In this document: piece after piece, positions 1 to 7,876 of the stretch
How the letters are laid out: each line of letters begins with the position of its first letter
Numbering within the stretch: position 1 is the stretch's first letter
From: Chloroflexota bacterium
Lineage (GTDB): Bacteria; Chloroflexota; Anaerolineae; JAAYEA01
DNA length: 40,912 nucleotides
NCBI GenBank assembly: GCA_019873665.1
Contig: JAIOAV010000029.1
Coordinates: 1-40,912 of the forward strand
Direction of reading: 5' to 3'
Program-made: the position numbers and the translations under genes
The notes under the pieces: generated by a model
What the model saw: the letters and a program-made list of their open reading frames with translations, nothing else
What the model was told of the DNA's origin: nothing
The model's database searches: none

Positions 1-1163
1 CTGCGCGATACCAGGTAATGCAGCGACGTGCGGCTCTGCGGGTCGCGCAGGCGGCTCATGGCCGGGTTAAAGTCCTCGCCGGTGGCGTGCAGCACCACCA
101 GCGACGGGCGCACGCCCGCCGGACGCGCGTCGGCGTTGGGCGAGTCGCGCCAGGTTGCAGTGGGATAGTCCGGCTGGACGACGGCCCACGAGAACTCGCG
201 CACAAAGGGCCTCGCCCGCCATTCCTCGCGCAGCCTGTCCACCGCCGGCAGGTTAGCGCCACCCAGGTCGGGGTTGTTGAACCACGCGGCAAAGCAAAAA
301 TCGGGGTGACCAAAGTGATCAACGATCCACATGCAGACGCAATAGAGAGCGTCGCGCCAGCGACGGCTGCCGTGTGGCCCAAAGCAGCGCAGAATCTCGA
401 CGTTGTATTCGGCGTGGCGGGCGAGGTCTATCTTGGGATAGTTGGCATCCTGATCCCACCCTGGCTCGTAGCCCCCTTCCGTGCCCAGCAGCGGCAGGCT
501 GTGGCCGACGTACTGGCGCACCAGGTCGTCAATCCACTCATAGTCCAGAAAAAAGACGCCGGTGTCGTCTATGTAGGAGAGCGGGTGGTTGATAGGTCGG
601 TTGTGGATTGCCAGCGCCGCGCCCTCAAGATCGCGCAGGTGATTGTGCAGTCGCAGCCACTCGAAAGTGGTGCGAAACCAGGCGCGATGCGGGTAATGCC
701 CGCCTGGCGTCGGCGCGGGCAGCAGCGGGATGCCCCCACCCTGGCGGATGGCGTCAGCATTGCGCAGGAACTGCTCGCACACCTTGTCCACCTGCGCCCC
801 TTCATCCCATGATGCCTCGTCCCACTCTTCGCGCAGGTTCGGCTCATTCCCCCACTCGATGTAGTGAGCGCCCGCGTTCACGTACGCGCGCACATCCGCG
901 GGGGAGACGACATAGTGCGGATGCGGTCGCCGCGTGTAGAGGCGCACGATCACCTCGATCCCCTCGCGGGTCAGGCGGTCCACCAGGTCCACCTTGTTCG
1001 TGCCAGCAACTAACGCCTTGAACCAGGTGATGCCCAGTTCCTGACGGAGGTGGCGGGCAAAGCCGACCTGATCTTGCGGGCGAGCTTCAGTCCCGGCGCT
1101 ATCATGAAAGCCCCAGCCGGTATCACGCGGTGGCCTGGGGTATGTCATCAGTGGCGACGACAT
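1..1163 (-). CDS. Glycoside hydrolase (TIM-barrel, clan GH-A-like) fused to N-acetylmuramoyl-L-alanine amidase, 3' end outside window
   Basis: The frame is open from an ATG at 1163 to the left edge, giving 387 codons with no stop, so the C-terminus is missing. A GAGGAG Shine-Dalgarno lies 6 bases before the ATG. Residues about 40-330 look like a clan GH-A barrel: WGNEPN at 104-109 (Glu107, probable acid/base) and GTEGG at 227-231 (Glu229, probable nucleophile). There is no signal peptide. From about residue 352 a second domain begins that reads like the Zn-dependent Amidase_2 family: VVLHAT (His359 as first zinc ligand), then SRLRDPQS and HYLVSR, as in enzymes with the usual S-x-HY strand. 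The remaining zinc ligands would lie beyond the window. The combination suggests processing of glycan and peptide parts of cell wall, but substrate is unknown. It follows the FecR gene on the same strand after 173 bases that hold a palindromic repeat, so co-transcription is uncertain. Confidence 0.8.
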   Translation of the reverse strand, partial: MSSPLMTYPRPPRDTGWGFHDSAGTEARPQDQVGFARHLRQELGITWFKALVAGTNKVDLVDRLTREGIEVIVRLYTRRPHPHYVVSPADVRAYVNAGAHYIEWGNEPNLREEWDEASWDEGAQVDKVCEQFLRNADAIRQGGGIPLLPAPTPGGHYPHRAWFRTTFEWLRLHNHLRDLEGAALAIHNRPINHPLSYIDDTGVFFLDYEWIDDLVRQYVGHSLPLLGTEGGYEPGWDQDANYPKIDLARHAEYNVEILRCFGPHGSRRWRDALYCVCMWIVDHFGHPDFCFAAWFNNPDLGGANLPAVDRLREEWRARPFVREFSWAVVQPDYPTATWRDSPNADARPAGVRPSLVVLHATGEDFNPAMSRLRDPQSRTSLHYLVSR

Positions 1164-1207
1164 CGGTTGCTCCTCTCTTGATGGCTGTGCACAGCTTGGG
1201 CCACTTG

Positions 1208-1290
1208 TGTCATTGCGAGGGCGAAGCCCGAAGCAATCTCCTCCCTAGCCAGCAGGGGATTGCCTGGCCGCTGCGCGGCTCGCAATGACA
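1208..1290. repeat. Dispersed-type palindromic repeat (TGTCATTGCGAG...CTCGCAATGACA)
   Basis: The 12-base ends TGTCATTGCGAG (1208-1219) and CTCGCAATGACA (1279-1290) are perfect inverted repeats. Inside them GAAGCAATC and GGATTGC extend the imperfect palindrome, so the transcript on either strand would fold into a long hairpin. Elements beginning GTCATTGCGAG and containing GAAGCAATC are a familiar dispersed non-coding repeat in many unrelated bacterial genomes. Only this copy is visible here. It sits between the FecR gene and the glycosidase/amidase gene and could weaken read-through between them. Confidence 0.75.
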
Positions 1291-1336
1291 GCGCCGGGTT
1301 GTTCGACTTTTCGCTTTCTCCATCAGTTGCCGCCCG

Positions 1337-2515
1337 TTACCGCCGCTCCAGCCAAAGCAGTGACTGTCCGGCGGCGATGCCGCGTTGGACGAGAGAGGCG
1401 ATCTGTGTTGCAGCGGCCTGGGCTACCTGGACGCGCAGGCCTATCTCTGCCAGATTAGCGCTGATTGTTTCGGCCATTACAGCGAGGGGCTCGTCATCGG
1501 CCGGGTAGTAGAGACGCAGCGGGAAGCCCTCTGGGTATCCGGCTTCTTGCAGAAGGGTGGTCGCCTGCTTGCGATCCAACGGCACACCGAGCGCCATCAC
1601 TTCGCCATCCCCCAGTGTAGCCACCCATACCGCCGGCTCGTCACGAAAAGCAGTGGCCAGCACCTCTTCCTTGGGCAACGCGGCCAGCACCGCGCGCTGG
1701 ACGCGCTCATCGCGCAGCGCGCCGCCGCCGCTGCCCAGCAGAACCGTGACCGCGCCAGCGCTGCCTGGCGCCAGCGTCGGCGGCCAGTTGGGCGGCAGCA
1801 CATCCTCTTCCCTGGCGCGTTGCGCGGCATCGTCCATCCAGCGCTGGATGCCCAGCATAGCCACCAGGGGCGGCAGCTCCTCCAGCGGGATCGCCTCGCG
1901 CGGCGGCAAGCCCGCCACCTGATCGGAGCGCCGGCCAGGCGTAGTGTAATAAAAGTACCCGCCCTTCAGCGGCTGCCCCGGGCCCAGCTCGCCCGTCCCG
2001 ATGTCGATCACGGGCTGCACGCGGAGATTCCCTTGCAGGCCGATGACGAGCATGAGCCGCCATGCAGGCAGGTAGGTAACGATAAAGGCGGTGCCTTGGA
2101 CGATGACGCGGCCCGCCGGCGTATCCACGATGAAGCGTGCAGTGCATTCCACGTTGAAATAGCCCGTGCCCTGTTGCAGACATGTCGCCAGGCCGCTCTC
2201 CTGTTCTGCCTTGAGGCAGGTCGCGACCTGGATCGCTGTATCCCTGAAGACATAGAGCGAGCCTGCACAGTCAGCAAGCTGCAAGTGCGCCTGCCCGTCA
2301 TCATCAGTGGTGATCGCGTCGCCGGTGCTGAGGCTGCGCCAGTTGTCGTGATCCAGGAGCGGCGGGTTATTCGCCGGCGACCCAGCCCATACGATCGCAC
2401 TCACGCGCTGCACGCGGTCCGAATTGCCGCCGCCACAGGCGGATGTGATGCACACCAGCAGGCAGAGCGCGCACCGTAGCGCCGCACGCAAGATGCCAAT
2501 ACGTCGCACGTCCAT
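1337..2515 (-). CDS. FecR-domain lipoprotein with a C-terminal fragment of a family 5 solute-binding protein
   Basis: The 392-residue protein begins with a signal peptide and a lipobox ending at Cys27 (ITSAC), so it should be a lipid-anchored surface protein. Residues about 35-165 resemble a FecR domain: WRSLSTGDAITTDDDGQAHL, then VDTPAGRVIVQGTAFIV, the usual beta-rich pattern. Residues about 255-392 resemble pieces of a peptide-type (SBP_bac_5) solute-binding protein: RDERVQRAVLAALPKEEV recalls the conserved DxRVRQAL helix, and LLQEAGYPEGFPLRLYYP followed by an amphipathic helix ending EIGLRVQV is the typical C-terminal lobe signature. Full SBP_bac_5 proteins exceed 450 residues, so only a reduced version is present. 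It is the last gene of the MBL-C11-CHAT set, 42 bases after the CHAT gene. A sensor or ligand-binding role is inferred, not shown. Confidence 0.75.
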   Translation of the reverse strand: MDVRRIGILRAALRCALCLLVCITSACGGGNSDRVQRVSAIVWAGSPANNPPLLDHDNWRSLSTGDAITTDDDGQAHLQLADCAGSLYVFRDTAIQVATCLKAEQESGLATCLQQGTGYFNVECTARFIVDTPAGRVIVQGTAFIVTYLPAWRLMLVIGLQGNLRVQPVIDIGTGELGPGQPLKGGYFYYTTPGRRSDQVAGLPPREAIPLEELPPLVAMLGIQRWMDDAAQRAREEDVLPPNWPPTLAPGSAGAVTVLLGSGGGALRDERVQRAVLAALPKEEVLATAFRDEPAVWVATLGDGEVMALGVPLDRKQATTLLQEAGYPEGFPLRLYYPADDEPLAVMAETISANLAEIGLRVQVAQAAATQIASLVQRGIAAGQSLLWLERR

Positions 2516-2557
2516 CTCGCGACCTCCTTCATATGGCCGACGGCATGATGCGGCGCT

Positions 2558-5182
2558 TTACGGCTCATGCGCAGGTTCAGCCTGTCGCAGCCGCTCCGCC
2601 GCCAGGTTCAGTCCCAGCGCAGTTCCTAGCGTTAACACCATGCCCACAAGGGCGGCATCCAGCAGGCCAAGATAGGTGGCCCAATCGGGCACCACCTCGG
2701 GCAGCGTCCGCCATACCGCCTTGATAAAGCTGGTGTAGTAGGCCGTGTAGCGCGAACTGGGCCAGGCGATGGCGATGGCCAGCCCCAGGTCCTTCGCCAT
2801 GATAAAGATGAGCTGCGTCAACACCGCTGCCGCTGCCGCAATCGCGGCGAGGCGAAGCGTGCGCTGCATCCCCTGCCGCACGCTGGCCGCTGGCTGTCCA
2901 TAGAGCGCGATGCTGAAGCCCAGACTAAAGAGAAAGCCGAGCGGCGCCACAAGTGGCCGCCCGATGACCTTAAGCCCGCCGAGCCATGCCAGTAACAGCA
3001 ACGCGCACCCGCCGCATGCCGTGCCGAGCGCTACTGCGAGAAACCAACGCGATGGGCCGCGCCCGGTATCCTGTTCAATGACGGCCAACCGCTGCAGCCG
3101 CAACGCGTCCGTCAGCAACATACCGAGGCAAACGCAGAATCCCAGGATGCCCCCCCAGAAGCTGTAGATGGCGAACTGGACGCCCGGCAGGACCGACCGC
3201 GGTTGCACGATTTCCGGCAGGATCGCCAAGGCGAGCCGTAGCAGCCCCAGCCCTATACCTGCGCCCAGCGTGCCGCCCACGAGCAGCGCGCGAATCCAGC
3301 GCCAGTCGCGCCGCACGCGCCGCCCGACCCGCCAGAGCCACACGCTGCACTGCTGCCACGGTGCAAGCCCCGAGTTGAGCGCGGCGATGGCGGGATCCGC
3401 ATCGGCCAGCGCACCGCGCAGTTCCGCGCGGCGTATCGTCTGAGCGCGCCCTCTCAACCGCTGCAGCGCTGTCTCCAGCTTGTGTACACCTGTGGCTGCC
3501 TCCGGCTCCAGTGCGGTCAATGCCAGCGCCGCCGTCTGGCGCGTCTCGGCTTGCGGATGATGCGCTGCCGCCCAGGCCAGCGGGTCCATCCCCGCAGGTC
3601 GCTCTGGCAGAGCAGGATCGTCTAGCCCCAAGATGGCTCGCGCCTCTGCCCAAAGGGTAGCCGCATCGCCTTCGCTGATCTCCCACGACGGTGGCGTCGC
3701 TGCCCGCAACTCACGCAGCCGATTCATCCAAGGGACTGGCGTCACGTCGCGGATGACCGATGAGCGCAAGAGGAGCAGCGCCTGGGTGGGGGAAAGGCGC
3801 AGCGTCTCCGCCGCGGCGAGATGTGCGAGCTGCGCCTCGGTGGCGACGGCGTCGCTGGCGATCCACTCCCACCACGCCCGGTTCAAATCGAAGCGCTCGC
3901 GGGAGCGACGCTCCGCTTCCTGTCGCGCCACTTCGTCGGTTACCGGCGGAAAGATGCGCCCGCCGGGCGTGCGCAGGTAGAGCACCGGCACGCCCCAGTC
4001 GCGCCGGTGGCTGCCATCTCCGTGCGTCGCGCTCCAGATCATCGCCCGGCCCAACGCTACCGCTTCGTCTATCTGCAGGCCTGCCACCAGTGCCTCGTAG
4101 AAGGCGCCCATGAATGCGGCAGCGAGATGATCGGCAACGGTGAACTGCATCGCCACCACGCACGGCACGCGCCCCTTCAGGAACGAGACGGCGACGCTGC
4201 CGAGCTTCTGGAAGCGATCCCGTCGCGCGCTTTCGCACGCGCCCAGGACGACGAGGCGCACTTCCCTCTCGTCGAGCAGCGCGCGGAGCTCTTCCGCCGA
4301 GACCCGGTCCGCCTGGTTGTCCGGCTGCGCCAGGATGAGCCACCCCTCACCGATGATGGAATCGCCGCCTGGGCCGAGCCGCTTTTCAAACTCGCCATGC
4401 CCGGAAAAGTGAAAGATGTCGGTAGTCTGGCCGAGTGCACCTTTCAGCGCCGTCAGGGTAGCACCACTGACGCTCTGATAGTCCCCGGGATCGTGATATT
4501 CGGGCAGATAGATTGGGGCGATGCCGCGCACCTGGCGCAGTGCGCTCTTGATCTGCATCTGCTCTGCAGGCAACTCGCGTAGAGGCGGATAATCGCGATA
4601 CGGCTGTGGCGTGGCCATGGCAATGACGACACGCCGCTTTTCCGCCGCCTCGGGCGGCGGGAGCCATTCCGCAGGCACGCTAGGCTGCCCCTCTGCCACA
4701 AGCTCAACGGCACGTAGCGCCAGCGCTTCGTGCCGCACGATGGAAATGCGTGGGTTTAGCGCGATAAAGCCGGAGGGGGATGAACCGTTGCCCGTCTTTT
4801 CCAGATAGATGAACTCCCACGGCAGGTCTGCCAGCGCCCCCTCCAGTCGCAGGCGCAGGCGCAACCCCTCGTCTTCGCGCTCTTGCAGCCACGCCAGGCT
4901 GCGCTCCAGCAGCGTCCGCGAGCGGGGTGGCAGCAGCAACTCGCCAAGCCGCGCGCCCAGAGCGATCTGCGCCGGCAACTGGCGGTCCAGCGCCCGCGTC
5001 TCCAGGCGACGGCTCTGCTCTTTGAGCTGCTCATAGTCAGGAACTGGGACCGGATCTTCCTCTTCGCCCTGGCCCACAGGCGAGTCAAAGACGCGCACTT
5101 TGAATGATGCAACCCCGCCGTGCGCGTCCTCCTGCACATCGTAGGTAAAGAGGATAAAGTCGTGATAGATGCGAATCGGCAT
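2558..5182 (-). CDS. CHAT-domain (caspase-fold) protease with C-terminal membrane segments
   Basis: The protein has 874 residues from the ATG at 5182, chosen because AGGGGG precedes it and because the longer frame from 5248 would overlap the upstream gene. Residues about 45-130 form a helical lead-in ending LPWEFIYLE, common before CHAT domains. The CHAT peptidase core spans about 180-405, with catalytic His262 in HFSGHGEF and Cys316 in VLGACESARR. A helical linker (about 420-600), rich in short amphipathic helices, may be an adaptor region; I cannot name it. From about 630 to 861 there are six likely membrane spans (near 631-655, 666-692, 713-738, 744-762, 776-800 and 835-861), so the protease is anchored to the membrane and probably faces the cytosol. 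CHAT enzymes are relatives of separase and caspases, and are usually activated by a partner. The upstream gene is a second caspase-fold protease, 34 bases away. Confidence 0.9.
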   Translation of the reverse strand: MPIRIYHDFILFTYDVQEDAHGGVASFKVRVFDSPVGQGEEEDPVPVPDYEQLKEQSRRLETRALDRQLPAQIALGARLGELLLPPRSRTLLERSLAWLQEREDEGLRLRLRLEGALADLPWEFIYLEKTGNGSSPSGFIALNPRISIVRHEALALRAVELVAEGQPSVPAEWLPPPEAAEKRRVVIAMATPQPYRDYPPLRELPAEQMQIKSALRQVRGIAPIYLPEYHDPGDYQSVSGATLTALKGALGQTTDIFHFSGHGEFEKRLGPGGDSIIGEGWLILAQPDNQADRVSAEELRALLDEREVRLVVLGACESARRDRFQKLGSVAVSFLKGRVPCVVAMQFTVADHLAAAFMGAFYEALVAGLQIDEAVALGRAMIWSATHGDGSHRRDWGVPVLYLRTPGGRIFPPVTDEVARQEAERRSRERFDLNRAWWEWIASDAVATEAQLAHLAAAETLRLSPTQALLLLRSSVIRDVTPVPWMNRLRELRAATPPSWEISEGDAATLWAEARAILGLDDPALPERPAGMDPLAWAAAHHPQAETRQTAALALTALEPEAATGVHKLETALQRLRGRAQTIRRAELRGALADADPAIAALNSGLAPWQQCSVWLWRVGRRVRRDWRWIRALLVGGTLGAGIGLGLLRLALAILPEIVQPRSVLPGVQFAIYSFWGGILGFCVCLGMLLTDALRLQRLAVIEQDTGRGPSRWFLAVALGTACGGCALLLLAWLGGLKVIGRPLVAPLGFLFSLGFSIALYGQPAASVRQGMQRTLRLAAIAAAAAVLTQLIFIMAKDLGLAIAIAWPSSRYTAYYTSFIKAVWRTLPEVVPDWATYLGLLDAALVGMVLTLGTALGLNLAAERLRQAEPAHEP

Positions 5183-5216
5183 CGTGCCCCCTATGCGAGG
5201 AACACGCCGCCCTGGC

Positions 5217-6458
5217 TCAGGCGGTGTGATACGCCTCCAGCATGGCAAGCCAGCGGTGCGATCGAGCGTAGCTTAGCTCGCCATAGTAACGCGATACCTT
5301 GTGCAGGATACGCGGCGGCAGATAGACGGTTGTGCCGCCGCAATGGCGCACTTTCTGCCCGTGATGCCCCGCCGCTAGGACGAAGGTGCTGCTTGCAGGC
5401 TGGAGCACAGCGCGCACAGCACGTGCGGCCTGTGCCGTCCGCTCATCCACTGTCTCTTGCGCCAATTCCTGACAAAAGTGCGCCACATCCCATAACGTGC
5501 CACCCCAGAAATTGGCCGACGTCTTGTAGAGCGCCTCGCCGATCTCGCGTCTGGCATCCGCCATGCGTGGCACAAGCGCATCCGACAGGACATCAAGAGA
5601 CTGGGTCAACTGCTCTATCTGGGCCAGATCGAGAGCGGATTGGGTAACGGGTCCGCTGTAGTGGATGTCGGTGTAGGAAGCGAGATAACTGGTGACGATC
5701 TGTTTGGCGAACTCGGCCGTGGTCGCGTCGGGATGATCTACCAAGTAGCGCAGGATGCGATCGTACGGCCAGCCGTTATTCGGCTCGTTCTCCTCTGAAG
5801 CAACGATGTATTTCACATATGGTTTGGCCTGATAAGCCACTTCCAGATTGCTCATCAGGCACGCGTCCATCCCCAGCAGATCCAGCGGCTGCCCCAGCAG
5901 CCCGGTCGTCTGGGCGAGCACGTTCCCCAGCTCGATCGTGTCCAGCGAGTGCCCGCTGCCATCGTCGGAGCAGATGGCGCGCTCCTCGACGGTGGGAAGT
6001 GCCAGCAGCCTTTGCCAGGTGGTGCGGAAGAATGCGCGGCCCATCAGGCTCGTCGTGCGCTCCGCAGCCTCCGCCCGCCCATAGTCCACGGCATTCACTG
6101 CGCGGGCAATGCGGTCTACCTCCGATGGCTCCCAGCCGCCGCCATGGTTCCACAGCACCAGGGCGTAACGCTGCGCCGGATATTCATGCGTCGCCCATCG
6201 CACGAAATCTAGCAGCACGTCCGGGTCGCCGCAGTCGGTTTCCCCCAGCGACTCGCCCTGCTCATTCGCGCCGTTCGCCTGGATTAGGTATCGCTTGGTC
6301 CCGTGATCGCGGCCCGCGCGGTCGAACTGAGCCACGATCTGCACCTCATCGGTGGAGCCAACTTGCCGCATCTCTGCCAGGTCGCGGTCGCCTGCATCTG
6401 CCAGGTTGTTGTCGCCGGCAAGATAGACCATAAACGTCCATTTGGGTTTGTGTTTCAT
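5217..6458 (-). CDS. Clostripain-like cysteine peptidase (family C11)
   Basis: The 413-residue protein starts at the ATG at 6458, preceded by GGAGGAG with 7-base spacing; an upstream ATG at 6542 would overlap the preceding gene. It begins MKHKPKWTFMVYLAGDNNL, the standard C11 opening strand. The catalytic dyad is visible as His105 in LVLWNHGGGW and Cys200 in GMDACLMSNLEVAY. The region about 218-330 with SEENEPNNGWPY and the late WGGTLWDVAHF also match the family. There is no signal peptide, unlike secreted clostripain, so the enzyme should stay in the cytosol. C11 enzymes cleave after basic residues and mature by self-cleavage; a maturation site is not obvious here. It lies between an MBL-fold gene (43 bases upstream) and the CHAT gene (34 bases downstream), so the three proteins are probably co-expressed and may form a proteolytic relay. 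Confidence 0.92.
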   Translation of the reverse strand: MKHKPKWTFMVYLAGDNNLADAGDRDLAEMRQVGSTDEVQIVAQFDRAGRDHGTKRYLIQANGANEQGESLGETDCGDPDVLLDFVRWATHEYPAQRYALVLWNHGGGWEPSEVDRIARAVNAVDYGRAEAAERTTSLMGRAFFRTTWQRLLALPTVEERAICSDDGSGHSLDTIELGNVLAQTTGLLGQPLDLLGMDACLMSNLEVAYQAKPYVKYIVASEENEPNNGWPYDRILRYLVDHPDATTAEFAKQIVTSYLASYTDIHYSGPVTQSALDLAQIEQLTQSLDVLSDALVPRMADARREIGEALYKTSANFWGGTLWDVAHFCQELAQETVDERTAQAARAVRAVLQPASSTFVLAAGHHGQKVRHCGGTTVYLPPRILHKVSRYYGELSYARSHRWLAMLEAYHTA

Positions 6459-6501
6459 TCTTCTGCTCCTCCGCCTGACGATGCAGGCTTGGCAACGACC
6501 A

Positions 6502-7665
6502 TCAGCCGTGGCGGCACAGCCGGAATGGGCAACTGGGGGCATTCTCCGGCGTCAACTTGAGGACGGTGTCATGCGCGTCTTCAGGCATCACCGTGAGTTG
6601 GTAGCCGTACGTCTGGGGATCGTGCGATTCTAACAGTCCATGCAGCGAGCTGGTCCAGTTCGTGGCGAGGATCTCTACCTGGCGACCCTCCTCGTGTGCC
6701 GCCTCCACAATCCATCGCAAAGTGTCTTTGTGCGGATGGCCGTGCTTGCCGCTGGCAGAGATGAGATAACGATCCGCCGTAACCCGCTGAAAGAGCTCGG
6801 GCGAGGTGTTGTACTTGCTGCCGTGATGGGGAAGCTTGAGCACGTCCACATGGCACTTGCCGTCGGCGTCCAGCAGCTTGGCTTGCGTCAGCCCTTGCAG
6901 GATATGATCGCTTCTCCCGTCACCGGTGAAAAGGACGGAGTGCCCGTCCGCCTGGGCGAGGAACATGATGCTGCTCAGGTTCGGCACGCTGGCGTCTGCA
7001 CGCCGCAGGGCGCGCGCGACCCCTTCGACCGGTTCAGCGGGCACCTGCTCCTCCTGTGCCGCCAGCCAGGCCAGCCACTCTGTGCGGAGGGCCTCAAGGC
7101 TCGCCTGGCTAGGGCCGATGATGTGCAGCCTGAGGTTTTCCAGGACGATGGGACGTGGCAGGCGGTCAACAGTGATGGTGGAGGGCTGGCCAAAGCGAGA
7201 GTTGACCGGCACGCCGAGCGTTCTAGCGGCACGCGTTAGTTCGTCACCTTGCGCGATATCTCGGCTCATCAGGCTGGACTGCCCCAGCAGCGCGCGCATC
7301 GGCCCCGTGCGGTCCAGGAATTGGCTGAACTGCCGCTGCACGTCGCTCCCTACTGTCTCGCTGAAGGTGTTGTGCCACAACTCGCCGATGGCGATCACCT
7401 CTGGTTTTTCACGTACCCGCTGCCATTGCAGGTCAGTCAGCAGATCCAGCAGGCCGTGTATATGGTCATCATCCACATGGCTGACCACGGCAGCATCCAG
7501 CGCGCCGCCCCTACTCTTGATTGCCTCCAGCAGTGGCTTCAGATACGGCCCATAGACCTCGCCGGGGCCGCCATCAATCAGCAGGTACCGGGGCGACGCG
7601 CCTGAGCCGTACTCCAAGACAAAGCAATCGCCGAATCGCGCTTCGACGACGTGCAAGTTGAGCAT
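6502..7665 (-). CDS. Metallo-beta-lactamase-fold protein (ComEC/Rec2-like hydrolase domain, soluble)
   Basis: The 387-residue protein starts at an ATG preceded by AAGGAG. The fold is visible from the first strands (VVEARFGDCFVLEYG, YLLIDGG) and from metal-site motifs: HVDDDH at 63-68, TGDG at 247-250, LKLPHHGS at 276-283 and GKHGHPH at 307-312. The order and the PHHGS motif match the MBL domain of ComEC/Rec2, but there are no membrane segments or competence domain, so this is a stand-alone cytosolic version. The first motif reads HxDxDH, with Asp65 replacing the second His of the usual HxHxDH; this is seen in related soluble MBL proteins but changes one metal ligand. Nuclease or phosphodiesterase activity is possible and unproven. 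It is the first gene of the set with the C11 and CHAT proteases and has its own promoter at 7778-7806. Confidence 0.88.
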   Translation of the reverse strand: MLNLHVVEARFGDCFVLEYGSGASPRYLLIDGGPGEVYGPYLKPLLEAIKSRGGALDAAVVSHVDDDHIHGLLDLLTDLQWQRVREKPEVIAIGELWHNTFSETVGSDVQRQFSQFLDRTGPMRALLGQSSLMSRDIAQGDELTRAARTLGVPVNSRFGQPSTITVDRLPRPIVLENLRLHIIGPSQASLEALRTEWLAWLAAQEEQVPAEPVEGVARALRRADASVPNLSSIMFLAQADGHSVLFTGDGRSDHILQGLTQAKLLDADGKCHVDVLKLPHHGSKYNTSPELFQRVTADRYLISASGKHGHPHKDTLRWIVEAAHEEGRQVEILATNWTSSLHGLLESHDPQTYGYQLTVMPEDAHDTVLKLTPENAPSCPFRLCRHG

Positions 7666-7777
7666 GTGGGGTGCGCTCCTTATCTAGAACCGGCGTCGCG
7701 CGAAGGGGGGTGCAATGAGACGCACGTGTTCTGATGCCAAGACGGAACAACGCTTCTGCTGCAATTCCCATGTTGCC

Positions 7778-7806
7778 ATTGTACGATATCCCAGCACAAA
7801 AGTCAA
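7778..7806 (-). promoter_or_regulatory. Sigma-70-type promoter of the MBL-C11-CHAT-FecR set
   Basis: On the minus strand TTGACT (7806-7801) and TACAAT (7783-7778) are separated by exactly 17 bases. Transcription should start near 7771, leaving an untranslated leader of about 105 bases before the ATG at 7665. It lies downstream of the terminator at 7851-7876, so the set does not depend on the RNA unit above it. Confidence 0.75.
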
Positions 7807-7812
7807 CGATTT

Positions 7813-7820
7813 TCGTACGA
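7813..7820. promoter_or_regulatory. Possible operator: TCGTACGA palindrome upstream of the -35 box
   Basis: A perfect 8-base palindrome TCGTACGA lies 6 bases upstream of the -35 hexamer. The minus-strand text ATCGTACGA here is nearly repeated as ATCGTACAA across the -10 box (7788-7780). Two similar sites bracketing a promoter suggest a binding site for a regulator, but no regulator gene is adjacent. Confidence 0.35.
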
Positions 7821-7850
7821 TCTCTCACTAGCCGAATGCAATGCTGAAAC

Positions 7851-7876
7851 AAAAAAGGCTCTCCGCAGGGAGAGCC
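7851..7876 (-). terminator. Rho-independent terminator of the 8106-7851 RNA unit
   Basis: On the minus strand GGCTCTCC and GGAGAGCC (7876-7857) form a perfect 8-bp stem with a 4-base loop, directly followed by six T residues (7856-7851). Just upstream a second stem, AAAACCGCT/AGCGGTTTT (7926-7892), and a small one, CCCGT/ACGGG (7944-7927), give a tandem terminator-like array. Confidence 0.85.

Noticed and set aside
18-812. 264-codon plus-strand frame opposite the glycosidase/amidase gene
   Set aside because: The minus-strand reading has catalytic motifs and an RBS; this frame has neither.
5183-5248. Longer start for the CHAT gene
   Set aside because: It would overlap the stop of the C11 gene and adds an Arg/Pro-rich tail unlike CHAT proteins; ATG 5182 has an AGGGGG site.
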